In this document: positions 50,857-60,477 of the stretch, piece by piece | How the letters are laid out: every line of letters starts with the position of its first letter | How positions within the stretch are numbered: position 1 is the first letter of the stretch | Assembly: GCA_963644855.1 (NCBI GenBank) | Contig: CAVIQL010000013.1 | Location: 4,334-68,333 of the forward strand | DNA from: UBA6398 sp963644855 | GTDB taxonomy: Bacteria > Bacteroidota > Bacteroidia > Bacteroidales > Bacteroidaceae | Direction: 5' to 3' | DNA: 64,000 nucleotides | Notes under the pieces: generated by a model | Databases searched by the model: none | The model's input: the letters and a program-made list of their open reading frames with translations, nothing else | Told to the model about the DNA's origin: nothing | Program-made: the position numbers and the translations under genes

Positions 50857-51863
50857 AACGTATAGCGGTTGTTATTTTAAACTATAACGGTGCGGAAATG
50901 TTGCAGCGTTTCCTTCCCAATGTTATAGAAAACTCTTCCGAAGCCACGGTTTATGTGGCCGACAATGGTTCTACCGACAATTCAGTCGGGATAATGCACA
51001 AACAGTTTGCCGATGTCCCTTTGATTAAGTTTGACCAAAACTACGGCTTTGCCGATGGTTACAATCGTGCAATCAACAAAGTGAAAGAAGAGTACGTATT
51101 GCTTTTGAACTCCGACGTAAAAGTTACCCCTCATTGGCTTTCTCCGTTGCTCGAATACATGGATTCAAATGCAGATGTAGCAGCTTGTCAGCCCAAAATA
51201 CTTTCTTACCACAACATGTCGAAGTTTGAATATGCCGGTGCCGCAGGAGGTTTTATCGATAAATGGGGATATCCTTATTGCCGCGGCAGAATTTTCGGAA
51301 CAGTCGAGACCGACGACGGACAATATAATGACGTCGTTGATGTGTTTTGGGCTACCGGCGCAGCGCTAATGGTAAGACGCCAGTTGTATATCGACAACGG
51401 CGGACTTGATTCAAGGTTTTTCGCCCACATGGAGGAGATTGATTTTTGTTGGCGGCTTCGCAGCCGTGGTTGGCGGCTTGTTTGTGTGCCCAAGAGCTAT
51501 GTTTTCCATATAGGTGGGGCTACTCTCAAGACCACGAACCCCAAGAAGATTTATCTGAACTTCCGAAATAATTTGCTTATGCTTTTCAAAAACACGCCGA
51601 CCAATCGTCTTGAAAGTGTGATGCGTTTTCGCAAGATTTTCGATAATATTGCCGCGCTCAAGTTTCTGTTTGGTGGAGATGTCAAGTCGTTTTGGGCCAT
51701 AAGGAAAGCACGCCGCGATTTCAAGGCCATGCAAAAGGATTTTGAAGCCTCGCGTCGCGAAAATCTTGAACGCACAAAGACCAACGTTATCCCCGAACAG
51801 ATTAACGACAGCATATTGCGATTGTATTACATAGGCATGAAACACAAATATTCCCAACTCTAA
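50853..51863 (+). CDS. Family 2 glycosyltransferase
   Basis: A 336-aa GT-A enzyme like rhamnosyltransferases: RIAVVILNYNGAEMLQRFLP, the nucleotide-binding ADNGSTDNS, the DxD-like LLNSDVKV and the acceptor-site EEIDFCWRLRSRGW. A long C-terminal helical part follows. It would add a sugar to a lipid-linked surface glycan. Its stop shares a base with the next start. Confidence 0.88.
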   Translation: MKRIAVVILNYNGAEMLQRFLPNVIENSSEATVYVADNGSTDNSVGIMHKQFADVPLIKFDQNYGFADGYNRAINKVKEEYVLLLNSDVKVTPHWLSPLLEYMDSNADVAACQPKILSYHNMSKFEYAGAAGGFIDKWGYPYCRGRIFGTVETDDGQYNDVVDVFWATGAALMVRRQLYIDNGGLDSRFFAHMEEIDFCWRLRSRGWRLVCVPKSYVFHIGGATLKTTNPKKIYLNFRNNLLMLFKNTPTNRLESVMRFRKIFDNIAALKFLFGGDVKSFWAIRKARRDFKAMQKDFEASRRENLERTKTNVIPEQINDSILRLYYIGMKHKYSQL

Positions 51864-52570
51864 TGAATCCCGCTCTTTATCTCATTCCAACGGTGCTTGG
51901 AGATTCGCCGGCTGCATACGTTTTTCCGCCGCAAAACCGCGAAATAATTCTTGGCATAAAGCATTTTATTGTAGAGGAAACGCGCACCGCCCGCCGTTTC
52001 TTGAAATTCATAGACAAGGAAATCGACATCGACACCCTGACATTCTATCCCATGGGAAAGCACAGCAACACCATGGATTATTCGCGCTACCTCGAGCCAC
52101 TGAAAAACGGCGAAGCTATGGGAATGATAAGCGAAGCCGGTTGTCCGGCGGTTGCCGATCCGGGCGCAGTGATTGTTGGGCTTGCACAAAAGGCAAATCT
52201 TAAAGTTGTACCTCTCGTGGGGCCGTCGTCAATACTTCTTGCACTTATGGCATCGGGTATGAACGGACAGAGTTTTGCTTTCAACGGATATTTGCCCATA
52301 GATGAGGGCGAGAAGGTGCGTGCGCTGAAACATTTTGAAGCACGGGCGATAAAAGAAAAACAGACACAGTTGTTCATCGAAACGCCTTACCGCAACAACA
52401 AGTTCATTAATCTCCTGCTCAAAACCCTTGCCGCTTCCACACGCTTGTGTATTGCAGCCGGAGTAACGTGTAGCGACGAAAGCATAAGAACCAAAAGCGT
52501 TGCCGAATGGCGAAAAGCCCAAATTCCCGACCTTAGCCACACTCCAGCAATCTTTGCAATAGGCGGATAA
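51863..52570 (+). CDS. RsmI-like tetrapyrrole-methylase-fold methyltransferase
   Basis: A 235-aa SAM-dependent enzyme of the tetrapyrrole methylase fold. SEAGCPAVADPGAVIVGLA and VPLVGPSSILLALMASGMNGQSFAFNGYLP match RsmI, which 2'-O-methylates C1402 of 16S rRNA. The N-terminus is more divergent than in standard RsmI, which Bacteroidota often carry in addition. Overlaps the glycosyltransferase by 1 bp. Confidence 0.75.
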   Translation: MNPALYLIPTVLGDSPAAYVFPPQNREIILGIKHFIVEETRTARRFLKFIDKEIDIDTLTFYPMGKHSNTMDYSRYLEPLKNGEAMGMISEAGCPAVADPGAVIVGLAQKANLKVVPLVGPSSILLALMASGMNGQSFAFNGYLPIDEGEKVRALKHFEARAIKEKQTQLFIETPYRNNKFINLLLKTLAASTRLCIAAGVTCSDESIRTKSVAEWRKAQIPDLSHTPAIFAIGG

Positions 52571-52709
52571 TGCGCCCAAAAGTGCCACCCACCGCATATC
52601 GTGTAGCAACTATTTGCTGCACGTTTTTTGTAATGCCACCACATACATTTCCAGAGCCTTAAACCACAAAGGCTTCCCGCTATTCCCCCACTCCACTCTC
52701 ATATCAAAA

Positions 52710-52814
52710 AAACGATATCCGATGTCGCAAAAATAATGTCTGATATTATTTAAATAATGTCGGACCTTTTTTAAAAAATGTCTGACATTGTTTTCACGAT
52801 ATAGAATATCGTAA
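52710..52814. repeat. 21-bp modular repeat array with both edge units
   Basis: Five units: edge 52710-52730 (ACGATATCCGATGTCGC), 52731-52751 (AATGTCTGATATT), 52752-52772 (AATGTCGGACC), 52773-52793 (AATGTCTGACATTG) and edge 52794-52814 (ACGATATAGAATATCG). It lies in the 385-bp gap before the phosphodiesterase gene; nothing else recognisable is in that gap. Confidence 0.9.
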
Positions 52815-52955
52815 ATCCACTGCCATTTCAAGCAAGAACAAATGCGTATAAAACACTAATTTGTAGCATTCCTCCCAACTTTGTAAGCCTAAGTCAAAAT
52901 TTAATGGTAAATTTGCGATACGCAACATCTAATAACAAAAGTAACAAATAAAACC

Positions 52956-53867
52956 ATGAAAAAAATCTTGGCATTGGCAATACTCCTCGTCGGAGTATTT
53001 GGCATACAAAGCGCGCAAGGCAAATGGCGTGCAAAGCATGTAGTGTTTATAGGAGCTGATGGTTGGGGAGCTTATAGCATACCTAAGGCCGATGGTATAC
53101 CTAACATCAAATTCCTTATGGAACATGGAGCCTACACATTGCACAAACGCAGTGTTTTTCCCACGGCAAGCGCCATAAACTGGGCATCAATGTGGAACGG
53201 TTGTCCCACCGAAATCCACAGCATCACGGAATGGAACACACGTAAGCCCACAACACCGCTACCCGAAGGCGTGGCAAATCAGCGAGGCATGATACCAACA
53301 GTTTTCTCTCTGCTCCGCGAGCAATATCCGCAGGCAGTTACAGCATTTGTAGGCTGGTGGGACGTAATTCCCGACCTTATCGACACAGCATGCGTGAACT
53401 ACAAATATATGGTAACGGGAAAAGAAGCCACAATACCCTGCGCTATGGACAAGACATGCGAGATGATAAAAAAATACAAGCCCGCAATAACATTTGTAGC
53501 CCTTAACGAGCCCGACGAAGTGGGACATCACATCGGACACGACACACCTGCCTACTACGACTCGCTACGCGTGATTGACGAAAACGTAGGCAAAGTGATT
53601 CAAGCCACAAAAGACGCAGGCATTTACAACGAAACAATCTTTATATTGACTACTGATCACGGCGGAGTAGGCAAAGGACACGGCGGACGTTCGCTATTGG
53701 AATACGAAGGACCGTATATCATCTGCGGCAAAGGCGTTAAAAACATCGGCGCATTCAAGGAAAGCATGATGCAATACGACATCGCCGCAACCACAGCCTA
53801 TATCTTCAATCTCAAAACGCCACAAGTGTGGACGGGAAGGCCAATGAAGCAAGTGTTCACCAAATAA
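52956..53867 (+). CDS. Secreted nucleotide pyrophosphatase/phosphodiesterase-like protein
   Basis: A 303-aa alkaline-phosphatase-superfamily protein with a signal peptide ending SAQGK. Metal ligands are visible: Asp35 in FIGADGWG, the nucleophile region FPTASAINWASM (Ser72 or Thr70), DEVGHHIGHD and the pair TTDHGGVGKGHGG. It acts in the periplasm or outside on phosphodiesters. A second phosphatase follows after 88 bp in the same direction. Confidence 0.85.
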   Translation: MKKILALAILLVGVFGIQSAQGKWRAKHVVFIGADGWGAYSIPKADGIPNIKFLMEHGAYTLHKRSVFPTASAINWASMWNGCPTEIHSITEWNTRKPTTPLPEGVANQRGMIPTVFSLLREQYPQAVTAFVGWWDVIPDLIDTACVNYKYMVTGKEATIPCAMDKTCEMIKKYKPAITFVALNEPDEVGHHIGHDTPAYYDSLRVIDENVGKVIQATKDAGIYNETIFILTTDHGGVGKGHGGRSLLEYEGPYIICGKGVKNIGAFKESMMQYDIAATTAYIFNLKTPQVWTGRPMKQVFTK

Positions 53868-53955
53868 AAAATACAAATACGGCAGATTAACAACCCTGTA
53901 ACAAGGCATTGCTAATTTTGCATGCGGAAACAAGCAACCAATACACTATTAATAT

Positions 53956-55359
53956 ATGAAGAAAAGACTATTATCGGCACTGCTGCTTGCTTTTGTGGGC
54001 ATAGTGTCATTCGCCCAACCAAAAGCAAAGTATGTGTTCTATTTCATAGGCGACGGCATGGGCGTAAACCAAGTTAATGCAGCCGAAACATACCTCGGCG
54101 CTTTGCAGGGAAAGATTGGCATCGTGCCACTATGCTTTCCAAGTTTTCCCAACGCCGGTCTCGTCAACACACAATCAGGCACAAACGGCGTAACTGACTC
54201 TGCTGCCGGCGGCACAGCGCTTGCCTCGGGAAACAAAACCCACAACGGCACACTCGGAATGCTTAAAGATCGAACAACAAGCATAAAGTCGATTGCCGAA
54301 GAGGCTCGCGACGCAGGCTATGCGGTAGGTATTTCAACAACAGTCTCAGTTGACCACGCCACTCCCGGAGCTTTTTATGCCCATGTCAAGAATCGCGGCG
54401 AATACCACAAGATTGGTTTGCAACTAATCGACTCAAAATTTGATTTCTTTGCCGGATCAGAATTCCTAAGACCCGTAGAAAACGGCGAAAACCTCTACGA
54501 ACTCGCACAAAAAGGCGGCTACACCATTGCACGAGGCTTGCAGGATTTCCAGACGAAGCAAAAGAAAGCCGACAAAATCATTCTTTTTCAAACCGAAAGC
54601 GCAGCTAAGATCAACACAAGCTGTTTGCCTTACGCCCTCGACCGCAAAGCAGATGATTTAACTCTGAAACAAATAGCGCAAAGTGGTATTGATTTCCTTT
54701 CCCAAAAGAGCAAAAAAGGATTCTTCTTCATGCTCGAAGGCGGAAAAGTGGATTGGGGTTGTCATTCAAACGATGCCGCTGCTTTCATAACCGAACTTAT
54801 CGACATGGACGAGGCTGTAAAAGTTGCGTTTGACTTTTACAAAAAACATCCAAAGGAGACTCTCATCGTGATAACCGCTGATCATGAAACGGGTGGGCTT
54901 GCTCTTGGCCGCGGTCCCTATGAATTACACCTCGACAACCTTAAAAATCAGCGCAACACCGCAGCTACTTTCTCTCTCAGAGCCGACAGTTTGTTCAAGG
55001 CAAAAGGTGCTGAAAACACAACTTGGGAAGATATGAAATCTTTGCTTAGCGATGGTTTTGGCTTCTGGTCTAAAATTTCGTTGAACGACAATCAAACGCA
55101 GCGTCTCAAAGATTCGTTTGAAGCTACCAAAGCCGGTGCTGCTAAACAGAAGAATGAATACGACAGCACCAATGGTATTTCTACTACTGCCAAGAGAGTT
55201 ATGGACGAGTGCACTCTTGTGGGTTGGCAGAGCGGTGGCCATTCAAATGGTTACGTGCCTGTATTTGCCATTGGCGCAGGTGCGAAAGAATACCACGGAC
55301 GTATCGACAACACCGAGATACCCAAGAAAATTGCCAAGGCTATGGGGCTGAAATTCTAA
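53956..55359 (+). CDS. Secreted alkaline phosphatase (PhoA family)
   Basis: A 467-aa enzyme with a signal peptide ending SFAQP. Metal-binding Asp33 is in FIGDGMG; the nucleophile Ser82 lies in VTDSAAGGTALASG; further ligands are in VDHATPGAFYAH, GGKVDWGCHSNDAA and TADHETGGLALG, with the last His in WQSGGHSNGYVPVF. It releases phosphate from monoesters in the periplasm. Likely co-regulated with the upstream phosphodiesterase, giving a phosphate-scavenging pair. Confidence 0.92.
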   Translation: MKKRLLSALLLAFVGIVSFAQPKAKYVFYFIGDGMGVNQVNAAETYLGALQGKIGIVPLCFPSFPNAGLVNTQSGTNGVTDSAAGGTALASGNKTHNGTLGMLKDRTTSIKSIAEEARDAGYAVGISTTVSVDHATPGAFYAHVKNRGEYHKIGLQLIDSKFDFFAGSEFLRPVENGENLYELAQKGGYTIARGLQDFQTKQKKADKIILFQTESAAKINTSCLPYALDRKADDLTLKQIAQSGIDFLSQKSKKGFFFMLEGGKVDWGCHSNDAAAFITELIDMDEAVKVAFDFYKKHPKETLIVITADHETGGLALGRGPYELHLDNLKNQRNTAATFSLRADSLFKAKGAENTTWEDMKSLLSDGFGFWSKISLNDNQTQRLKDSFEATKAGAAKQKNEYDSTNGISTTAKRVMDECTLVGWQSGGHSNGYVPVFAIGAGAKEYHGRIDNTEIPKKIAKAMGLKF

Positions 55360-55384
55360 GCCTTTCATAGCGTTGATATACTAA

Positions 55385-55412
55385 AAATCCCGGAGCTAAT
55401 GCCCCGGGATTT
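55385..55412 (+). terminator. Terminator after the phosphatase pair
   Basis: AAATCCCGG pairs with CCGGGATTT around a 10-nt loop, with ATTTTTT after it. Confidence 0.85.
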
Positions 55413-55451
55413 ATTTTTTATGCTATCAAAACGCCGCAAAATGGGTTGGTT

Positions 55452-56114
55452 TTAGTTTTTCTTCAAGAAATCAACTATTTCTTCGGGCTTGTCGATTATC
55501 ACGCTTGCCCCATTTTTTACGAGATGTTCCTTGGTGCGAAAACCCCAACTCACGGAAAGGCAGTCAATCCCCGCATTTTTTGCCGTAGCTATATCAACTT
55601 CGGAATCGCCTACGTAAAGGGCAGAATCTTTTGAGGCTTGCAACAAACGCATTGCCTCGATTGCTGCATCGGGTGCGGGTTTGCGGCGAACTTCCTGGCT
55701 CTCGCCTATTGCCACAGGTATTGTGCCGTTGAAGAAATGCGCTGCGAGTTCCTTTACAGCCGCCATTCCCTTGTTTGAAACTATTGCCAGTTTGTAGCCA
55801 TTGCTTGCCAGCGTGTTTACAACCTCGGGAATTCCCTCGTAAGGGCATGTGGTGTCCATGCTATGGGAATAATAATATTCCTCAAAATATTTCAGCACCT
55901 CAGCCACCTTTTCTTCCGGAGTATTCTCGGGTGCGCAATGGGCAATGAGGTATAAATAGCCATTGCCGAGGAATGTGCGCACTTCGTCCATTGTTCTCGT
56001 AGGCATGTTATAGTGTGAGAGGGCAATGTTCACGCTTGCATGAAGGTCGGTAAGCGTATTGAGCAGTGTGCCGTCAAGGTCAAAAACCACGGTTGTGTAA
56101 TGTTTTTTAGCCAT
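55452..56114 (-). CDS. gph: HAD-family hydrolase, probable phosphoglycolate phosphatase
   Basis: The start at 56114 (MAKKHYTTVVFDLDGTLLNT) is favoured because the TACCTTTG box at 56151-56144 lies upstream; the longer frame to 56228 would precede the promoter. The 220-aa protein has HAD motif I DLDGT (Asp12, Asp14), motif II VSNKG, the Lys in RRKPAPD and motif IV GDSEVDIATAKNAG. It probably clears 2-phosphoglycolate, though PpaX-type pyrophosphatase cannot be ruled out. Confidence 0.82.
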   Translation of the reverse strand: MAKKHYTTVVFDLDGTLLNTLTDLHASVNIALSHYNMPTRTMDEVRTFLGNGYLYLIAHCAPENTPEEKVAEVLKYFEEYYYSHSMDTTCPYEGIPEVVNTLASNGYKLAIVSNKGMAAVKELAAHFFNGTIPVAIGESQEVRRKPAPDAAIEAMRLLQASKDSALYVGDSEVDIATAKNAGIDCLSVSWGFRTKEHLVKNGASVIIDKPEEIVDFLKKN

Positions 56115-56143
56115 AATACTATTTGTTGTTCTTTTTCTGCGTG

Positions 56144-56151
56144 CAAAGGTA
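56144..56151 (-). promoter_or_regulatory. -7 box of gph
   Basis: TACCTTTG on the minus strand, about 30 bp upstream of the ATG at 56114. Confidence 0.5.
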
Positions 56152-56235
56152 TGCAAAACTTCTTCTTTCAACAATACCGTCAAAGGGTGAAAAAGGGCTT
56201 TGCCCACATGGTTTTTACAATACGGCATATGCGAA

Positions 56236-56424
56236 AAACAATGTCGGACCTTTTTTAAAAAATGTCAGACATTATTTAAATAATATCGGACATTGTTTTT
56301 GCGACATCAAATATCGTTTTTTCGAGGTCAGACCGAAGTTAAATTAGATGCGCTGGAATTTAAATTATGTGCCTTGGAGTTTTCACAATGTCAGACATTG
56401 TTTTTACAACAAACGTTATGGGTT
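56236..56424. repeat. Longest 21-bp modular repeat array, eight or nine units
   Basis: Eight consecutive units keep exact 21-bp register from 56236 to 56403: cores AATGTCGGACC, AATGTCAGACATTA, AATATCGGACATTG, edge GCGACATCAAATATCG, CGAGGTCAGACCG, AGATGCGCTGG, ATGTGCCTTGG and CAATGTCAGACATTG; a ninth edge unit follows to 56424 and runs into the stop region of the hexosaminidase gene. All core types appear together. It fills the 301-bp gap between gph and that gene. Confidence 0.92.
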
Positions 56425-57993
56425 TTCCTCTGTACCGCCCACGTTAATTCCCCGCGCTTGCCATTGTTTGAAAAGAGGTTGCAGACGTTGCCGGAAATTG
56501 TCATAGTTTTTGTGAGAAGGGTTGCTCCACGCCGTTTCTGCATACGCAGCAATTCGCGGAAAGGCATGGTCGAACATCTTATCGGGAGTGGCATCAAATT
56601 CAGTCCACAACTCCACTCCAAGACCCAAGAATTGTTTGTGTTTTTGCTGTGCCACAGCTTCGGGAATGCAGTTTATCTGATAGGCTTGCGGCAGCAAAGC
56701 GTTGAAATACAACCCGTCGGTATGCGATTGAATTACCTGTAATCCCATGTCGAGAATGCGGTTGAGATCATCGATGTTTCCCGTCCAATATTGCAACACT
56801 GTGCCCGGTGCAAGGTTTACCGGCATTTTGTAGTCGGTTCCCGCGCTGCCAATGCCGTCGCTCCATGCTATCATATGCCTATGTTTGCGCGCAATATACT
56901 CCGACAACTCGTTGAGAAAGTTGATTTGCAATTCTATGTCCTCGGTAATTCCGAGATTTTGCTTCAACTTTTGAATTTCAACCGACTGTTTCCAATGGTC
57001 TCCCATTATTTCATCGCCGCCAACATGAATGTATTTGCCAGGAAAGAGCGCCATCACCTCGTTGAGCACGTCGTGAATGAACTTCATCGTCATGGGATTG
57101 GCAATATTCATTACCTCGTGGCAAGTACCCATTCTGCATTCCACGCCAATGGTATCCCCCGTTGTACCAAGCCACGGATACGACGCCACAGCCGCCGTGG
57201 CATGAGTGAGAACCTCTATTTCGGGCACAATGGTTATATGAAGTTTTTCGGCATAGGCAACTATTTCCTTAATGTCGTCTTGCGTGTAAAAACCCTCGTG
57301 TGGCGTTTCGTCAAACTCCGAACTGTTCCAATAATAAGCCTTTCCTGTGCGCAAACGCTTTGAGCCAATTTTCGTAAGGTTGGGGTATTTCTTTATTTCT
57401 ATGCGCCACCCTTGATCGTCTGTCAAATGCCAGTGAAACACATTCATCTTCAATCGCGCCATTTCGCCGAGAAGTTTTTTTACAGCCGCTTTCCCTTGAA
57501 AATAACGTGCATCGTCGAGCATCATTTCGCGCCAATCATAAGCGGGGAAATCGGTAATAGCGCAATTCTTGACCGATAGCCTTTCGCCATCAGCCGATAT
57601 CATTTGCAGCAAACTCTGTATGCCATAGAACATACCCGCACTCTCTGCCGCCGATATATGTATTTGGTTGTTCGAAACCCTAAGATGGTATCCCCCTTTC
57701 GCCTTACTATTCATTTCTTTGTCGATTTCGAAAATTATTTCAGCCCCCTTTGCCGATTTTATAATGCTCGACAAAATATTGAAATCCCGTTTCAATGCTT
57801 CGGTCAAGTATTTTGCCTCGTTTCTGAACCTTGAAGGACAACAGATTCTCAAATTGTTTTGAAAGTTACTACTTCCGTCTAAAAAATCAACCTGCTGCGG
57901 TTGGGGAATAACGGATATCGTCTGCTGCGAAAAGCATTGGATAGCACAAAAGAAGGTAAGACACATCGCAAAAAGGCGGAAAAGCATAATCAT
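56416..57993 (-). CDS. Secreted beta-N-acetylhexosaminidase (GH20)
   Basis: A 525-aa enzyme with a signal peptide ending CFSQQ. A GH20b domain (residues about 25-150) precedes the catalytic barrel, which contains DDQGWRIEIKKYP and HVGGDE (His323 to Glu328; Asp327-Glu328 are the catalytic pair of substrate-assisted hydrolysis). The C-terminus has the typical EGLGVELWTE-like LGVELWTEFD. It releases terminal GlcNAc/GalNAc from host or dietary glycans. Its 3' end lies on the last repeat unit. Confidence 0.93.
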   Translation of the reverse strand: MIMLFRLFAMCLTFFCAIQCFSQQTISVIPQPQQVDFLDGSSNFQNNLRICCPSRFRNEAKYLTEALKRDFNILSSIIKSAKGAEIIFEIDKEMNSKAKGGYHLRVSNNQIHISAAESAGMFYGIQSLLQMISADGERLSVKNCAITDFPAYDWREMMLDDARYFQGKAAVKKLLGEMARLKMNVFHWHLTDDQGWRIEIKKYPNLTKIGSKRLRTGKAYYWNSSEFDETPHEGFYTQDDIKEIVAYAEKLHITIVPEIEVLTHATAAVASYPWLGTTGDTIGVECRMGTCHEVMNIANPMTMKFIHDVLNEVMALFPGKYIHVGGDEIMGDHWKQSVEIQKLKQNLGITEDIELQINFLNELSEYIARKHRHMIAWSDGIGSAGTDYKMPVNLAPGTVLQYWTGNIDDLNRILDMGLQVIQSHTDGLYFNALLPQAYQINCIPEAVAQQKHKQFLGLGVELWTEFDATPDKMFDHAFPRIAAYAETAWSNPSHKNYDNFRQRLQPLFKQWQARGINVGGTEENP

Positions 57994-58069
57994 ATAACCA
58001 TAAATCTTAAAAACATTGGCAAAGTTAAGCCCTTTAAGCTACATAGACATAAAAAACAAAGGTGGGGAG

Positions 58070-58112
58070 CAAAAAAAACGCTTTCAAAACCCAACAAGTC
58101 TTGAAAGCGTTT
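58070..58112 (-). terminator. Terminator of the EF-G2-like gene
   Basis: AAACGCTTTCAA pairs with TTGAAAGCGTTT around a 13-nt loop and is followed by T8 on the minus strand, 37 bp beyond the stop. Confidence 0.85.
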
Positions 58113-58148
58113 GAATTATTGGCTACTCAGCCACACTAAGGGCCGTGA

Positions 58149-60311
58149 TTATGCCTCGGTTTCGGCGTTTTCTTTCTCGAATGCCGCAATAAGTTTCTGT
58201 TGTACGTCGGTTGGAACAAGTTCGTAGCTTGCAAATTTCATGCTGAACGCGCCACGGCCGCCCGTTATACTGCTCAAAGTAGTGGAATAATTCGACATTT
58301 CTGCCAAAGGTACGCGGGCTGTGAGTTTTTGATAACCCTTTTCAGCATCCATACCCATGATAATCGCACGGCGTCCCTGAAGATCACTCATAGTATCACC
58401 CATGTAATCGGCAGGTATGAGAACTTCCACATCATATATAGGCTCAAGAATCTTAGGTCCCGCATCTTTGAACGCTGCACTGAAAGCATTTCGCCCGGCA
58501 AGGGTGAAAGAAATTTCATTCGAGTCAACGGGGTGCATCTTTCCGTCATAAACAATAACTCTAACGTCTCTTGCATAAGATCCAGTGAGAGGTCCGCGTT
58601 CCATACGGCTCATCACACCTTTGAGAATTGCCGGCATGAAACGAGCATCAATTGCGCCGCCGACAACAGAGTTTATGAATTCGAGCTTACCGCCCCATTC
58701 CAAATCGATAACGTCTGTAGAACGCGGAGTAATGCGATATTCCTGCCCGCCAAACTTGTATGTTTGTTTCACAGGCTCTCCTGCTACGAGCGGCTCTACT
58801 ATCAAATGAACTTCACCGAATTGTCCTGCGCCACCGCTCTGTTTTTTATGGCGGTAATCCGCACGTGAGGATTTTGTTATGGTTTCACGATAAGGTATTC
58901 TCGGTTCTCCGTATTCTATTTGTATCTTATCGTTGTTCTCAAGTCGCCACTTCAGTGTGCGAAGATGGAATTCCCCTTGCCCGTGAACAAGTGTCTGGCG
59001 CAATTCCTTGCTTTGTTCCACCACCCATGTAGGATCTTCTTCGTGCATTCTTATGAGTGCGGCCATCATTTTCTCTGTTTCGCTTTCGTTCACGGCTTTT
59101 ATTGAACGCGAATATTTGTATTCGGGATATTTTATGAAGTTGAAATGATAATCGCAGTCTTTACCGTTGAGAGTATTCCCCAAACGCACATCTTTTAGTT
59201 TGACTGTGCAGCCAATATCTCCCGCAACCATTTCGCTAACTTTGTCGCGCAGCGAACCGGAAGGCGAGAATATTTGCGCAATTCTCTCTTTGGGACCACG
59301 GTCGGCATTATCAAGATCATCACCTTCGTGAAGAGTGCCGCTCATTACTTTGAAATATTGCACTTCTCCGATATGCGGTTCCATACCTGTCTTAAAGAAA
59401 TAAATTGATGTGGGAGCTTTTGCATCGGGAACTATTTCCTTTCCTTCGGTATTTACCACGGCAGGCATTTCGTCTACAAAAGGCACTACGTTTCCAAGGA
59501 ATTCCATCATGCGGCGCACTCCCATGTCTTTGCTGGCGCATACGCAGAACACGGGATATATACTTTGGGTGATCAATCCCTTACGTATTCCTTCGCGCAT
59601 CTCATCTTCGGTAAGGTTTTCGGTGTCGAAGAATTTCTCCATCAGCGTCTCGTCGTTCTCTGCTGCATTTTCCACGAGTTTTGCATGCCATTCGCGTGCC
59701 TTTCCCAGTTGTTCTTCGGGAATGTCTTCGATTATCGGTGCTCCGCCTTCGGGTTTCCACGAATACTTCTTCATCAGCAGCACATCGATCATTGAATTAA
59801 AATCGGGACCTGTCTTTACAGGGAACTGCACTGGCGTTACTTTGTCGCCATAAACGGAGCGCAGTTGGGCGATAATGTTTTCGTAATCACACTTCTCGTC
59901 ATCAAGACGATTGATGAGGAAAATCACCGGTTTGTTTAGCTTTTCGCAGTAGCGGAAATGGTTTTGCGTTGTAACTTCCACGCCATTCTGCCCGTTGATC
60001 ATTATCACTGCCGTATCGGTAACGCTCAATGCCGTGATGGTTGCCCCGATAAAGTCGTCCGAACCCGGACAGTCGATAAAATTAAGCTTTTTCCCGTTCC
60101 ATTCTGTATGGAATGGTGTAGAAAACACGGAATATCCGTATTCCTGTTCCACGGGGAAATAGTCGCTTACTGTGTTTTTGGCAGTAATTCTACCACGTCG
60201 TTGAATCTGACCGCTTTCATAGAGTAATGCCTCCGTGAGAGTGGTCTTACCCGCGCCGTCGCTGCCCAACAAACTGATGTTTTTGATCTCTTTAGTTTGA
60301 TATACTTTCAT
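58149..60311 (-). CDS. EF-G paralogue with degenerate GTPase domain (EF-G2-like)
   Basis: A 720-aa elongation factor G homologue with all five domains. The G1 motif is GSDGAGKTT (residues 16-24) instead of AHIDAGKTT. Switch I differs (FPVEQEYGYSVFS). G3 is DCPGS (80-84): the catalytic His of DTPGH is Ser84. G4 is NRLD (134-137). Domain IV and V elements are kept (RHKKQSGGAGQFGEV, RRAIIMGMD). Bacteroides carry an EF-G2 that supports translation during starvation and lacks GTPase activity; this protein fits that group. A canonical fusA should lie elsewhere. It is a single gene with a long AT-rich 5' region. Confidence 0.85.
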   Translation of the reverse strand: MKVYQTKEIKNISLLGSDGAGKTTLTEALLYESGQIQRRGRITAKNTVSDYFPVEQEYGYSVFSTPFHTEWNGKKLNFIDCPGSDDFIGATITALSVTDTAVIMINGQNGVEVTTQNHFRYCEKLNKPVIFLINRLDDEKCDYENIIAQLRSVYGDKVTPVQFPVKTGPDFNSMIDVLLMKKYSWKPEGGAPIIEDIPEEQLGKAREWHAKLVENAAENDETLMEKFFDTENLTEDEMREGIRKGLITQSIYPVFCVCASKDMGVRRMMEFLGNVVPFVDEMPAVVNTEGKEIVPDAKAPTSIYFFKTGMEPHIGEVQYFKVMSGTLHEGDDLDNADRGPKERIAQIFSPSGSLRDKVSEMVAGDIGCTVKLKDVRLGNTLNGKDCDYHFNFIKYPEYKYSRSIKAVNESETEKMMAALIRMHEEDPTWVVEQSKELRQTLVHGQGEFHLRTLKWRLENNDKIQIEYGEPRIPYRETITKSSRADYRHKKQSGGAGQFGEVHLIVEPLVAGEPVKQTYKFGGQEYRITPRSTDVIDLEWGGKLEFINSVVGGAIDARFMPAILKGVMSRMERGPLTGSYARDVRVIVYDGKMHPVDSNEISFTLAGRNAFSAAFKDAGPKILEPIYDVEVLIPADYMGDTMSDLQGRRAIIMGMDAEKGYQKLTARVPLAEMSNYSTTLSSITGGRGAFSMKFASYELVPTDVQQKLIAAFEKENAETEA

Positions 60312-60477
60312 GATACATTATTTTTAGGTTTGAAATTTAGGTTATTTCGGAACACATTTCTGATGTATTCCGAGCGCAATTTGCAAAAAAAAATCGAAAT
60401 AGCCAAGTTATACAGCCCAAAACATCACATATTTTTTTCATCAAAGCCTATTACCGCAACAAAATGGGATATTGTAA

